A DNA stretch of 64,000 nt from Chitinophaga agrisoli (GCF_008386695.1 NZ_VUOC01000001.1:594347-658346), one strand, 5' to 3'; positions 54,356 to 64,000 are shown, counted from the first letter of the stretch. Notes: generated from the letters alone by a model not told the origin. A program made the numbers and translations.

Positions 54356-54511
54356 ACGCAGTATGCACGTAAGGCAGCAGGGGGCATTTCGTGGTAGGGA
54401 GTAACGTTTACATGCAGTTGCAGTAACCTTTCTATGCAGTTGCGATGCAATAGCGCGCTATGGATGATAACCCAGCGTTTCTGAAGGTTAACGTATAGTT
54501 GAAGGATATAC

Positions 54512-54607
54512 AAAGCATAGATAAAGCATATCCTATAAGGAATGCCTTATCTATGCTTTATGGATGCTTCATGGATGCTTCATGGATGCTTTATCTATGC
54601 TTTATCC
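54512..54607. repeat. 11-bp tandem array with inverted leading copies
   Basis: Six exact-period 11-bp units at 54542-54607: ATGCCTTATCT, ATGCTTTATGG, ATGCTTCATGG (twice), ATGCTTTATCT, ATGCTTTATCC. Two units in opposite orientation at 54512-54533 (AAAGCATAGAT, AAAGCATATCC) let the region fold on itself. From 54608 to 54789 nothing further was seen. Confidence 0.7.
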
Positions 54608-54789
54608 TACTTGTAACGTAGTGTGGTACTGCAATTGGGCATGATTGAGCCATACAACAAACACAAGTCTGGTCCAATTGCTTATATGGAGCTTAGCACT
54701 AAGCCGTTCCGCACTGGCGTTGGGTCTGACCGGTTTACACGCTGGTAGAAAAGGCCATGCTGATCAAGAGACTGCTACATCCTACCAAT

Positions 54790-54821
54790 AAAAAAAGTGG
54801 CCGGTATATGCCGGCCACCTT
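54790..54821 (-). terminator. Terminator of the aminotransferase gene
   Basis: On the minus strand GTGGCCGGCATATACCGGCCAC, a near-perfect stem, followed by TTTTTTT. It lies 38 bp past the stop codon. Confidence 0.88.
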
Positions 54822-54858
54822 TGTATAACGAATAATGTATAACGAATAAAGTAAATGA

Positions 54859-56118
54859 CTACTGCAGTTGCTCCAGCGCTGCTTTCAGCTTTTCCAGCAT
54901 GGCGGGGATCTCTTCCTTTATGCAGGTGCCTACGCTCAGGCGGTACCAAGAGGAGTCTTTAGAGGAACCAAAGGCGTAGAAAGGCACTACGGCCAGTTTA
55001 GCCTCGTCCAGGATGTAGGAAGTAACCGCGGCCTGATCTGCCAGTACGGTACCGGCGGCAGTTTTCTTGCCTTTCAGGTCCAGGCGGATGGTGAGGTAGA
55101 TAGCAGCCTGCGGGGCGATACAATCTACTGCATGACCAGCTTGTTTAAGCGCGGCAAAGCCCTGGTAGATCTTCTGCAGGCGCTCTTCGATCTCTGATTT
55201 AAAGTGCTGCAGGTATTTGTCTACGGCTGCTTTCTGCGGTATGTAACGGGCAGCGGCCTTCTGCTCTGCCATCGGGCTCCAGGCGCCTACATGGGAGAGG
55301 ATGGCTTTCATCTTGCCAATTACGTGCGCGGGGCCTAAAGCCCAACCCACCCTTACGCCAGTGGCGGCAAAGGCCTTACTCATACCGTCAATGAAAATGG
55401 TGTACTCTTTCAGTTCCGGACGGAGGGATACCGGGTTATAATGTTCCGTTTGGCCAAAGGTGAGCACCCAGTACATCTGGTCATACATGATATACAGGGG
55501 CTTCTCATCGGCGCCACGGCTTTTGTTCTCAGCGATTACGAGGTCGCAGATCTCTTCCAGCTGCTGTTTGCCAAAGGCGGTGCCGGTAGGGTTCTGCGGG
55601 GAGCAGAGGGCCAGCAGGGTAGCGCCTTTCAGCAGGGGCTTCAGCTCTGCCGCGGTGGGCATGAAGTTGTTCTCTGCGGAGGTTTCCAGTACCACGTGCT
55701 CAGCTTCCAGGAAATGCGTGTAGTGGTTGTTGTTCCAGGAAGGGGTAGCGTAAATGATCTTTTCGCCACGGTCTACGATAGTACGGTAAGTAGCATAGAT
55801 AATAGGACGGCCGCCGCAGGAGATCACGATCTCCTTATTGGGATCATAGCTCAATCCTTCGCGCTCGCTAATGAAATCGCCAACGGCTTTACGCAGTTCC
55901 GCAATACCATCCGCAGGGGGATAGTTGGTATAATGCTCTTTGTAAGCGTTGATGATCTCCTGCTCAAACTCTACAGGAATAGGAAAAACCTTGGGATCAA
56001 AGTCGCCAATGGTAAAGTTGTAGATCTTTTCGCCCTTAGCGATCTTTTCCTTTATCTCACCGGCCAGCTTAATAATTTCAGACCCAATCAATGTTTCGGC
56101 TAAATGAGACAGTTTCAT
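54859..56118 (-). CDS. Class I/II pyridoxal-phosphate aminotransferase (aspartate aminotransferase-like)
   Basis: A 419-residue fold-type I PLP enzyme. FTIGDFDPKVFPIP and NYPPADGIAELRKAVGDF mark the N-terminal region; LLALCSPQNPTGTAF binds substrate and cofactor; YDQMYW supplies the tyrosine that contacts PLP, and DGMSKAFAATGVRVGW holds the Schiff-base lysine. Aspartate or related amino acids are likely substrates. It is a single-gene unit with its own promoter and terminator. Confidence 0.9.
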   Translation of the reverse strand: MKLSHLAETLIGSEIIKLAGEIKEKIAKGEKIYNFTIGDFDPKVFPIPVEFEQEIINAYKEHYTNYPPADGIAELRKAVGDFISEREGLSYDPNKEIVISCGGRPIIYATYRTIVDRGEKIIYATPSWNNNHYTHFLEAEHVVLETSAENNFMPTAAELKPLLKGATLLALCSPQNPTGTAFGKQQLEEICDLVIAENKSRGADEKPLYIMYDQMYWVLTFGQTEHYNPVSLRPELKEYTIFIDGMSKAFAATGVRVGWALGPAHVIGKMKAILSHVGAWSPMAEQKAAARYIPQKAAVDKYLQHFKSEIEERLQKIYQGFAALKQAGHAVDCIAPQAAIYLTIRLDLKGKKTAAGTVLADQAAVTSYILDEAKLAVVPFYAFGSSKDSSWYRLSVGTCIKEEIPAMLEKLKAALEQLQ

Positions 56119-56159
56119 AAAATCCCGGTTTTTATAGTGAATGATTTTTTTTAGCGCGC

Positions 56160-56167
56160 CAAAGGTA
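56160..56167 (-). promoter_or_regulatory. Candidate -7 element of the aminotransferase gene
   Basis: TACCTTTG on the minus strand fits TAnnTTTG, with TTTC 19 nt upstream as a weak -33. It lies 42 bp before the start codon. Confidence 0.5.
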
Positions 56168-56363
56168 ACCGATCTGTATATAATTTGAAAGAATTATAAT
56201 ATTCTTTTCACAATATTTAATAAAAGGTATGATTAACAAAATATTATTTAATGGAACGGCTAAAATACTCGTTTCTTCACTAACATTACGTTTAGGCCTA
56301 ATGTTTGAAACCTTACTTCTAAAAAGAATAAAGCGCTAAATTAGGGGGAATGGCAAAACTTTC

Positions 56364-56371
56364 TATCTTTG
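56364..56371 (+). promoter_or_regulatory. Candidate -7 element of dnaN
   Basis: TATCTTTG fits TAnnTTTG. The predicted leader is about 120 nt and holds a small hairpin CCGCAA...TTGCGG (56379-56397). The rest of the divergent spacer 56119-56499 is AT-rich with no gene. Confidence 0.5.
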
Positions 56372-56499
56372 TTCGTCCCGCAACTTTGCATTGCGGAGGT
56401 CGTGTTTTTTAGCAAAGCAATCTATCGCGTGCATCCGGGGCATGATAACCCGAACAAACATCAAAGAATAAGTAACTACGAAATAAATATTAATAACAG

Positions 56500-57618
56500 A
56501 TGAAATTTATCGTTTCTTCCTCCACTTTGTTAAAGCAATTACAACAGATCAGCGGGGTAATTAACTCCAATACGGTGTTGCCTATACTGGAAGATTTCCT
56601 TTTTCTGATTGATAAGAACGAACTAACGGTAGTAGCTACCGATCTTGAAACGGTGATGAAAGTAAAGCTGGAGGTGGAAGCCAAAGAAACGGGCCGCATC
56701 TGTATACCGGCCAAAATATTGATGGACTCCCTGAAGAACCTGCCGGACCAGCCGCTGACCTTCCATGTGGATATGAACTCCTACGCGGTAGAGATCACTT
56801 CTGACAATGGTAAGTACAAGGTAATGGGCGAGAACCCGGAGAACTTCCCCAAGGAGCCCGCTGCTGATGATACAACTTCCTTTACCCTGGTTTCATCTGC
56901 CCTGGTAACGGCTATCAATAAAACACTGTTTGCCGTAAGTAACGATGATCTTCGCCCTGCGATGACCGGCGTTTACTTTGAGCTGACCAACCAGAGCCTC
57001 ACGTTTGTAGCTACAGACGCGCACCGCCTGGTGAAATATGTAAGAACAGACGCAGCCTGTCCGCAGACAGATACTTTCATCGTGCCCAAAAAGCCGCTGA
57101 ACCTGCTGAAGTCTGCCCTCCCCGATAATGATACCGAAGTGAAGATCGCTTACAGCCAGAACCACTTCTTTGTATCACATGCCGGTTCCCAAATGATCTG
57201 CCGCCTGATAGACGCCCGTTTCCCGGACTATAAGGTAGTGATCCCCAAGGACAACCCTTACCGCCTGACCGTGGCAAAATCAGATTTCCAGAACGCGCTG
57301 AAACGCGTAAGCGTATTTGCCAACAAGAGCACTAACCAGGTAGCGCTGAACATTACCGGTAGCGAGCTGCAGCTCTCCGCCCAGGATGTGGACTTCTCTT
57401 TTGAAGGTAATGAGCGTATGAGCTGCCAGTACACTGGCGATGATATGCAGATCGCTTTTAACGCCAAGTTCCTTATTGAAATGCTGAATGCGGCAGAGGG
57501 CGACGAGATCAGCATTGAGCTGTCAACCCCCACAAAAGCGGGTATCCTTCGCCCTTCTGAGAAAGCAGATAATGAGGATCTGCTAATGCTGGTAATGCCG
57601 TTAATGTTAAATAACTGA
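56500..57618 (+). CDS. dnaN: DNA polymerase III beta subunit (sliding clamp)
   Basis: A 372-residue protein of normal length with the three repeated clamp domains. MKFIVSSSTLLKQLQQISGVI opens domain 1; TLVSSALVTAINKTLFAVSNDDLRPAMTGVYFE opens domain 2; FVATDAHRLVKYV and PVEVKIAYSQNHFF-like strands follow; the end LMLVMPLMLNN has the PMR-like closing strand. The dimer encircles DNA and tethers the polymerase. dnaA, recF and gyrB are not adjacent, so this is not a classical origin cluster. A terminator follows at 57685. Confidence 0.97.
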   Translation: MKFIVSSSTLLKQLQQISGVINSNTVLPILEDFLFLIDKNELTVVATDLETVMKVKLEVEAKETGRICIPAKILMDSLKNLPDQPLTFHVDMNSYAVEITSDNGKYKVMGENPENFPKEPAADDTTSFTLVSSALVTAINKTLFAVSNDDLRPAMTGVYFELTNQSLTFVATDAHRLVKYVRTDAACPQTDTFIVPKKPLNLLKSALPDNDTEVKIAYSQNHFFVSHAGSQMICRLIDARFPDYKVVIPKDNPYRLTVAKSDFQNALKRVSVFANKSTNQVALNITGSELQLSAQDVDFSFEGNERMSCQYTGDDMQIAFNAKFLIEMLNAAEGDEISIELSTPTKAGILRPSEKADNEDLLMLVMPLMLNN

Positions 57619-57632
57619 TCATTTGAGCGTAG

Positions 57633-57667
57633 TCAGCAATAAAAGCTAACTGCTAAAAGTAATAGCT
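57633..57667 (+). repeat. Heptad array after dnaN
   Basis: Five 7-bp units: TCAGCAA, TAAAAGC, TAACTGC, TAAAAGT, AATAGCT. It resembles the heptad words in the gcvT and kdpF-kdpA spacers. Confidence 0.45.
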
Positions 57668-57684
57668 AATTTCTTCCATACATA

Positions 57685-57715
57685 AAGCAATCTCTTCCAA
57701 AGAGGTTGCTTTTTT
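57685..57715 (+). terminator. Terminator of dnaN
   Basis: AAGCAATCTCTT, loop CCA, AAGAGGTTGCTT (12 pairs, one T-G) followed by a T-run, 66 bp after the stop codon. Confidence 0.88.
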
Positions 57716-57890
57716 CTTTGCTGGTATTGGGTTCCAGGCGAAATAATTTCCCCGAAAATTCGTAATTTATAGTGGAAAAAGTACGGACAGGACAGTAACT
57801 ACATTAGCGTAATGCACCTATGCAGGACAGGCATGGGGTGTACCATTACGAGACTTCGCGCATACAATTGGCCCTGATTTGTTAAAATTT

Positions 57891-58228
57891 CCGCGATACA
57901 CATTACTTGTTTTATTCCGCGATACAGGTAGCTGTATTTGATACACGTAGTTGTATTTGATCATACTGGTAGCCGTATTTAAAGATGCAGATAGGTGTGC
58001 GTAATGATACTGAAAAGGGTATTTAATGATGCACAAAGCTGTACTGATGATACTGAGAACGGTATTTAATGATGCACAAAGCTGTATTGATGATACTGAG
58101 AACGGTATTTAATGATGTACAAAGCTGTTTGTAACAATACCAGTACCGGGTTTAAAGATACACGTAACTGCATTTAGCAATGCACTACTGTATTCCCAAT
58201 ACACGTTACTGTATCCCGCGGGTTACGA
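57891..58228 (+). repeat. Array of about 15 units with a 21-22-bp period
   Basis: Units begin at about 57895, 57921, 57940, 57959, 57984, 58006, 58028, 58049, 58071, 58092, 58114, 58136, 58157, 58178 and 58198. The typical unit is GATACAnGTAnCTGTATTT, which is itself a loose dyad (GATACA...TGTATT). Three copies in the middle (58006-58134) repeat at exactly 43 bp, that is two units. The array ends 13 bp before the fatty-acid-hydroxylase-family gene. Bases 57716-57890 upstream show nothing. Confidence 0.8.
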
Positions 58229-58240
58229 ACACTACAACAT

Positions 58241-59062
58241 ATGGAAGCATTTTTTGCACATATTCCACCTTATTACCGGACCGCCTTCCTTGTTGGCGGG
58301 TTATTACTCCTTTGGATCGCAGAAGGATTTATACCCCGTTTCTACTTCAGGTACAACCGTTATAAACATGCCAGCACCAATCTCTTCTTTACTGTTACTA
58401 CTGCGCTCATCAACCTCGCATTTGCTTTTATAGTGGTAAAAGCCGCACAATGGACCGGGCAACAGCGTTTTGGCCTGTTATACTGGACCGGCGTGCCGGT
58501 TTGGCTGCATACCCTGGTGGCTTTGATGATGCTGGATTTTATAGGCGCCTACCTTATTCACCTGGTACAGCACAAAGTTGCCTGGATGTGGCATTTCCAT
58601 AAGATCCATCATATTGATACCAATATAGACGTTACTACTGCCTTGCGGCATCATCCGGTGGAAAGCGTGTTCCGGGTAATGGCGCTGGTAGTGGCCATTG
58701 TTACGATGGGCATTCCTATCTGGATGGTGATGCTTTACCAGACGATCTCAGCGCTGATGTCGCAGTTCAATCACGCCAATATAAAGCTGCCACCAGCGAT
58801 AGACCAGGCGTTGAGCTGGGTGATCGTATCACCGGACATGCACAAGGTGCACCATAGCCGGTATCAGCCGGAAACGGATTCCAACTACGCCAACATTTTT
58901 TCAATATGGGACCGCATCTGCGGCACGTATGTAATGGTACCGGACACCACAAAGCTCCGCTACGGACTGGATGAATACCAGGATACCCGTTACCATGACA
59001 TTGGGCCGCTGCTGAAGGTTCCCTGGGAGAAGACTGATGTTTTAGTGAAAAAGCCCATTTAA
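58241..59062 (+). CDS. Fatty acid hydroxylase/sterol desaturase family protein
   Basis: A 273-residue integral membrane protein with about four hydrophobic segments. The histidine clusters that bind the di-iron centre are HLVQHKVAWMWHFHKIHHID, ALRHHPVE and SPDMHKVHHSRY, the pattern of PF04116. Members hydroxylate or desaturate fatty acids, sterols or carotenoids; the bacterial substrate here may be a lipid of the envelope but is unknown. The 21-22-bp array directly precedes the ATG, leaving almost no space for a normal leader. Confidence 0.9.
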   Translation: MEAFFAHIPPYYRTAFLVGGLLLLWIAEGFIPRFYFRYNRYKHASTNLFFTVTTALINLAFAFIVVKAAQWTGQQRFGLLYWTGVPVWLHTLVALMMLDFIGAYLIHLVQHKVAWMWHFHKIHHIDTNIDVTTALRHHPVESVFRVMALVVAIVTMGIPIWMVMLYQTISALMSQFNHANIKLPPAIDQALSWVIVSPDMHKVHHSRYQPETDSNYANIFSIWDRICGTYVMVPDTTKLRYGLDEYQDTRYHDIGPLLKVPWEKTDVLVKKPI

Positions 59063-59114
59063 TCCTGGTGGAAAGATTTCAATATTCCTATAATCTAATT
59101 AATGTAAAACACGT

Positions 59115-59372
59115 ATGGCACACGAACATCATGTTGCAACTACGAAAATAGCAGGTTTCATAGGCCTGGGTGCAGGCGTTATAGCCGCGCTTATTTCGTT
59201 TATCACCAAAAGCCCTAATACATCCGTTATACTCGGCGCCATCGCCGCCGGCATAGGCATTGTTTGTTTATGGATGTCCCGCAAGAACATTGACGATATG
59301 CAACTGGCAACCGCCGGCCTGTTTATGGCAGTGGTATCGCTAGTGATAGGGCTGTGGATGATATATAGCTGA
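59115..59372 (+). CDS. Small uncharacterised membrane protein
   Basis: An 85-residue protein with three hydrophobic segments (about 12-30, 36-52, 64-83) and a histidine-rich start (MAHEHHVATTK). I recognise no named family. It follows the hydroxylase gene by 52 bp, in the same direction, and may be co-transcribed. A shared terminator follows. Confidence 0.6.
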   Translation: MAHEHHVATTKIAGFIGLGAGVIAALISFITKSPNTSVILGAIAAGIGIVCLWMSRKNIDDMQLATAGLFMAVVSLVIGLWMIYS

Positions 59373-59392
59373 GCAGGCCATTAACCTATTGG

Positions 59393-59451
59393 CAACGCAA
59401 AAAGTAAAGCATACTATGTACTGGTGTGAGGCTTACTTTTTGCGTTTTTTT
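59393..59451. terminator. Bidirectional terminator, one arm coding
   Basis: AACGCAAAAAAGTAAAGC (59393-59410) pairs with GCTTACTTTTTGCGTT (59431-59446), with two small bulges. The right arm is also the last codons and stop of the minus-strand lipoprotein gene. Confidence 0.7.
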
Positions 59452-59933
59452 ATGTCCTTTTCGTATTGCTCCAGGTAACCTTCTGCTGCTTTAACGGGGA
59501 ATAATACCAGTGTAGAGTCTGTGAGGGTTTTGATGATGGTGGTATCGATAGTGGCGGCGGAGTCTTTATCATGCACGCCTTCCGTATGGTTCCATAATAA
59601 AAGGGTATCCTTTACCAGCGCCCATTTTTCATATACCAGCGTATACATATTAATGGACCGGGCCACGCTGTCCTTGCGGAGGTCAAAGCCCTGTTTTTCC
59701 TTATCCAGTCCGGGTACCGGCTGCAGCCATTTACCCAGCAGCTGTTCCGGGCGGTAACTCACCGTATCCGGCTGTATAAAACTGGTATCGGGCCCGGGCG
59801 CAATCCTGCTGCTGTCTGTTACTGCCATCAGGCTGCTATCCTCGTCCCCGGCGGGCGTATCGGTCTTAGCGCGCTGCCGGCAGGCAGCAAACACTATACA
59901 GCATGTCAGTAAAAACAGTGGATGCTTGATCAT
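59433..59933 (-). CDS. Lipocalin-like lipoprotein
   Basis: A 166-residue protein with a lipoprotein signal (LLTCCIVFAAC, lipidation at Cys18), a ~40-residue polar linker, then a small beta-barrel-like domain from about residue 64 (LLGKWLQPVPGLDKEKQGFDLRKD, MYTLVYEKWALVKDTLLLW), which is the GxW-containing start of lipocalin-type domains of Bacteroidota. The end, KKRKK, is encoded by the terminator stem. Function unknown. It diverges from the thi operon. Confidence 0.65.
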   Translation of the reverse strand: MIKHPLFLLTCCIVFAACRQRAKTDTPAGDEDSSLMAVTDSSRIAPGPDTSFIQPDTVSYRPEQLLGKWLQPVPGLDKEKQGFDLRKDSVARSINMYTLVYEKWALVKDTLLLWNHTEGVHDKDSAATIDTTIIKTLTDSTLVLFPVKAAEGYLEQYEKDIKKRKK

Positions 59934-59969
59934 ATGTTTCCAAAGATAATTACAATTAATAATTCGTAA

Positions 59970-59999
59970 TTGACAATTATAAATTATCCGTTACCTTTA
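59970..59999 (+). promoter_or_regulatory. Promoter of the thiamine operon
   Basis: TTG (59970-59972), 19 nt, TACCTTTA (59992-59999) matches TTG-N19-TAnnTTTG except the last base. The expected start lies right at the 5' edge of the riboswitch. Confidence 0.65.
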
Positions 60000-60005
60000 C
60001 GGCTC

Positions 60006-60098
60006 ACTTTAGGGGTGTTTCCTGGTGACCAACATTACCGGGAAGCTGAGATGATACCCTCAGTACCTGACGCAGCTCATACTGCCGGAGGGAAAAGT
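60006..60098 (+). ncRNA. TPP riboswitch (THI element)
   Basis: P1 pairs ACTTT (60006-60010) with AAAGT (60094-60098). The conserved core AGGGGTG, GCTGAGATGATACCC, ACCTGA and CCGGAGGGAAA follows the TPP aptamer. It is 64 nt upstream of thiS and should shut the operon when thiamine pyrophosphate is plentiful. Confidence 0.95.
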
Positions 60099-60161
60099 TA
60101 CTGAACTCTCTCTTACATCACATCCTTAAAGTTTATTGTTTCATCTTAAAATTCCTGTCAC

Positions 60162-60365
60162 ATGGAAGTACTTGTGAACAATAAACTTTATGCGGTGCAG
60201 CCAGAAACCACAGTGGCTGCGCTCTTACAGTTTATCGCTTTACCATCTGCCAAAGGCATTGCCATTGCCATTAACAACGAGGTTATTCCCAAAAGCAACT
60301 GGGAACAGCAATTGCTGCAGGCAGCGGACAAAGTCATGATCATCCGCGCTACACAGGGGGGATAG
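60162..60365 (+). CDS. thiS: Sulfur carrier protein ThiS
   Basis: A 67-residue ubiquitin-fold protein ending in ATQGG; the C-terminal Gly-Gly is adenylated and thiocarboxylated to carry the sulfur of the thiazole ring. VNNKLYAVQPETTVAALL and GIAIAINNEVIPKSNW match the ThiS layout. It is the first gene after the riboswitch. thiF, thiG and thiH, its usual partners, must lie beyond the window. Confidence 0.93.
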   Translation: MEVLVNNKLYAVQPETTVAALLQFIALPSAKGIAIAINNEVIPKSNWEQQLLQAADKVMIIRATQGG

Positions 60366-62639
<2,274 letters not shown>

Positions 62640-62640
<1 letters not shown>

Positions 62641-63251
62641 TGATACTCATCATCACCCACCCGGAACCGCTGCCCAATGAGACCATTCTTTGGCAGGAGC
62701 TGCTCGCTGCCGGCGCTGACGCTCTGCTGCTACGCAGGCCGCATTGGGGCCCGGATGAATACGGACAGGTGTTAACGCAAACCGATCCGGCCTGTTATGA
62801 CCGCATACTTATTGCGGGGCATTGGCAGCTGTATCAGCGCTTTGGCCTGATGGGCGTACACCTGAGCGAAAACCTGCGGAACAGTACTCCACGCGCGCTG
62901 CTGGAAGCATTGCGCCACCAGCGTTGCTGTTTAAGCACCGGGATACATAGTACGGTTGCATTGCCGGGTGCAGGCGATCCCTGGGATCTGGTGTTGTTAA
63001 GCCCTGTGTTTGACAGCATATCTAAGCCGGGATATAAAGGGCAGTTTAACAGTGGCTTCCGGCTGGTGCGTGATGGGGGCGGGCCAAAACTGCTGGCATT
63101 AGGCGGGGTAAACGCCACCAATGCCGCACAGGCGCGGCAAATGGGATTTGACGGTATAGCCCTATTGGGGGCCATCTGGCAACAGCCGGCCCAGGCAGTG
63201 GAACAATTTCATGCAATTAGTCAACAATGGAACGCGAACGCCCATATGTAA
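62640..63251 (+). CDS. Thiamine phosphate synthase/TenI-family protein
   Basis: A 203-residue ThiE/TenI barrel. GADALLLRRP, MGVHLSENL, LSTGIHS, LLSPVFDSISKPGYKGQF and LALGGVNATNAAQARQMGFDGIALLGAIW match the family. The pocket motif usually ending in lysine (LQLRxK) reads LLLRRP, and a second thiE-like start follows thiD, so this copy may be a TenI-type aromatase or helper rather than the joining enzyme. The start overlaps the thiC stop (TAATG) and its end overlaps thiD by 25 nt, indicating translational coupling. Confidence 0.85.
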
Positions 63252-63982
63252 TGAGCCTGGCCGGCCTGGATCCCAGCGGGGGCGCCGGGCTGCTGGCAGA
63301 CATCAAGACCTTTGAGGCCCATAAGATCTATGGGCTGGGGGTTTGTACGGCGCTGACTGTGCAAACGGACCGGCAATTTCTTTCCGTGGACTGGCTTTCT
63401 GCTGACCGTATTATGGCGCAGGCACGGCCACTACTGGAACAATTTGCGCCGGCCTATTGCAAAATAGGCATCGTGGCCGATGTGCCTACCCTGCTGGAAA
63501 TAGTGCGCAGGCTGCATATGCTGCGGCCCGGTATCCGTATTATCCTGGACCCGGTGCTGAAGGCTTCTGCCGGCTATGATTTCCACAGCGCATCGCAGGC
63601 AGCCGCCTGGCAGGAAGTACTGCCCTATCTGTACCTGCTCACGCCTAATTACGACGAAGTGCTGGTACTGGGCGGAGCCGCACCCGATGGACAATCTGCC
63701 GCACTGCAATTAAGCCGGCACTGCGCTATACTGCTGAAGGGCGGGCACCGCCCGGACCGTAAAGGCTGGGATACCCTGTATGTATCGGAAACGGCCTGCG
63801 ATCTGCCGCCCGGGCAGCACAAGGTGTATCCCAAACATGGATCGGGCTGCGTGCTCTCTGCCGCTATCACTGCCCAGCTGGCGCTGGGTCATGCCTTACC
63901 ATTGGCCTGTACTAACGGTAAGGCGTATACAGAACAATTTTTATCCAGTCATTCATCATTAATAGGATACCATCAAGTATGA
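63227..63982 (+). CDS. thiD: Hydroxymethylpyrimidine/phosphomethylpyrimidine kinase ThiD
   Basis: A 251-residue ribokinase-fold kinase. SLAGLDPSGGAGLLADIKTFEAH at the N-terminus, CTALTVQT, and KHGSGCVLSAAITAQLALG (anion hole and catalytic cysteine/base region) are typical. It phosphorylates HMP and HMP-phosphate to HMP-diphosphate. The stop overlaps the next start (ATGA). Confidence 0.96.
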   Translation: MERERPYVMSLAGLDPSGGAGLLADIKTFEAHKIYGLGVCTALTVQTDRQFLSVDWLSADRIMAQARPLLEQFAPAYCKIGIVADVPTLLEIVRRLHMLRPGIRIILDPVLKASAGYDFHSASQAAAWQEVLPYLYLLTPNYDEVLVLGGAAPDGQSAALQLSRHCAILLKGGHRPDRKGWDTLYVSETACDLPPGQHKVYPKHGSGCVLSAAITAQLALGHALPLACTNGKAYTEQFLSSHSSLIGYHQV

Positions 63983-64000
63983 TCAGCATCTTACATTACA
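63979..64000 (+). CDS. Start of the next thi-operon gene (truncated by window)
   Basis: ATG at 63979 overlaps the thiD stop by 4 bp and reads MISILHY to the window end. This opening resembles the N-terminus of Bacteroidota thiamine phosphate synthases (MISKLHYIT-like), so a second ThiE is plausible, but seven residues prove nothing. Confidence 0.4.

Noticed and set aside
54058-54513. 151-codon minus-strand gene
   Set aside because: Arg/Pro/His-rich sequence with no motif, crossing the 54.25-kb inverted repeat.
57891-58228. CRISPR array
   Set aside because: The units are contiguous and degenerate with no separate spacers, and no cas gene is present.
56500-58228. Chromosomal origin next to dnaN
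   Set aside because: No DnaA-box clusters were recognised, and dnaA, recF and gyrB are absent. The repeat unit does not match TTATCCACA.

Overview
The window is chromosomal DNA from a member of the Bacteroidota, most likely a Chitinophaga-like member of the Chitinophagaceae. The grounds are a SusC/SusD pair driven by an ECF sigma/FecR anti-sigma pair, Bacteroidota-type promoters (TTG, about 19 nt, TAnnTTTG) in front of tRNA-Asn and the thiamine operon, weak or absent Shine-Dalgarno sequences, many secreted hydrolases with Sec or lipoprotein signals, and protein sequences that read like those of this family. No phage, insertion sequence, CRISPR array or plasmid backbone was seen.

Layout. 1-9 kb: a broken-off serine hydrolase, a peptidase E relative, two alpha/beta hydrolases, a VOC protein, an HExxH protein, tRNA-Asn, an ArnT-like glycosyltransferase, a Rieske protein and hflX. 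9-13 kb: an S9 prolyl-peptidase, an enoyl-CoA hydratase/isomerase and an outer-membrane barrel protein. 13-18 kb: two tandem hybrid histidine kinases. 18-28 kb: a leftward kdp potassium-uptake operon (small protein, 27-aa micro-protein, kdpF, kdpA, kdpB, kdpC, porin, a KdpD N-terminal half as its own gene, and a separate HAMP/PAS histidine kinase); no kdpE is present. 28-36 kb: a SWI2/SNF2 ATPase, a zinc-ribbon metallo-beta-lactamase-fold protein, comB, an SRPBCC protein and gcvT. 36-39.5 kb: M28 peptidase, lipoprotein and nicotinamide phosphoribosyltransferase, tightly spaced. 39.7-52.6 kb: a complete polysaccharide utilisation locus (ECF sigma, FecR, SusC with STN domain, SusD, GH29 fucosidase and two large glycosidase-like proteins). 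52.7-54 kb: two TetR regulators. 54.8-60 kb: an aminotransferase, dnaN, a fatty-acid-hydroxylase-family membrane enzyme and two small envelope proteins. 60-64 kb: a TPP-riboswitch-controlled thiamine operon (thiS, thiC, a ThiE/TenI-type protein, thiD and the first codons of another gene), cut by the window end.

How parts cooperate. The sigma/FecR/SusC-STN arrangement predicts a trans-envelope signalling loop that turns on glycan uptake and the three downstream hydrolases when a fucosylated glycan is bound. The kdp genes form one high-affinity potassium system with its own porin and split sensor. The thi genes respond to thiamine pyrophosphate through the leader.

The most unusual content is not in the genes. 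The intergenic spacers hold a set of unrelated short-period tandem arrays: heptad arrays (27.1, 34.4, 34.7 and 57.6 kb), octad arrays (32.9 and 33.0 kb), 11-bp arrays (11.2, 32.0, 50.2 and 54.5 kb) and a 15-unit array of about 21.6 bp (57.9-58.2 kb). Two of the 11-bp arrays sit inside a matched pair of about 105-bp elements with the same 16-bp left end. This looks like an uncharacterised class of intergenic repeat.
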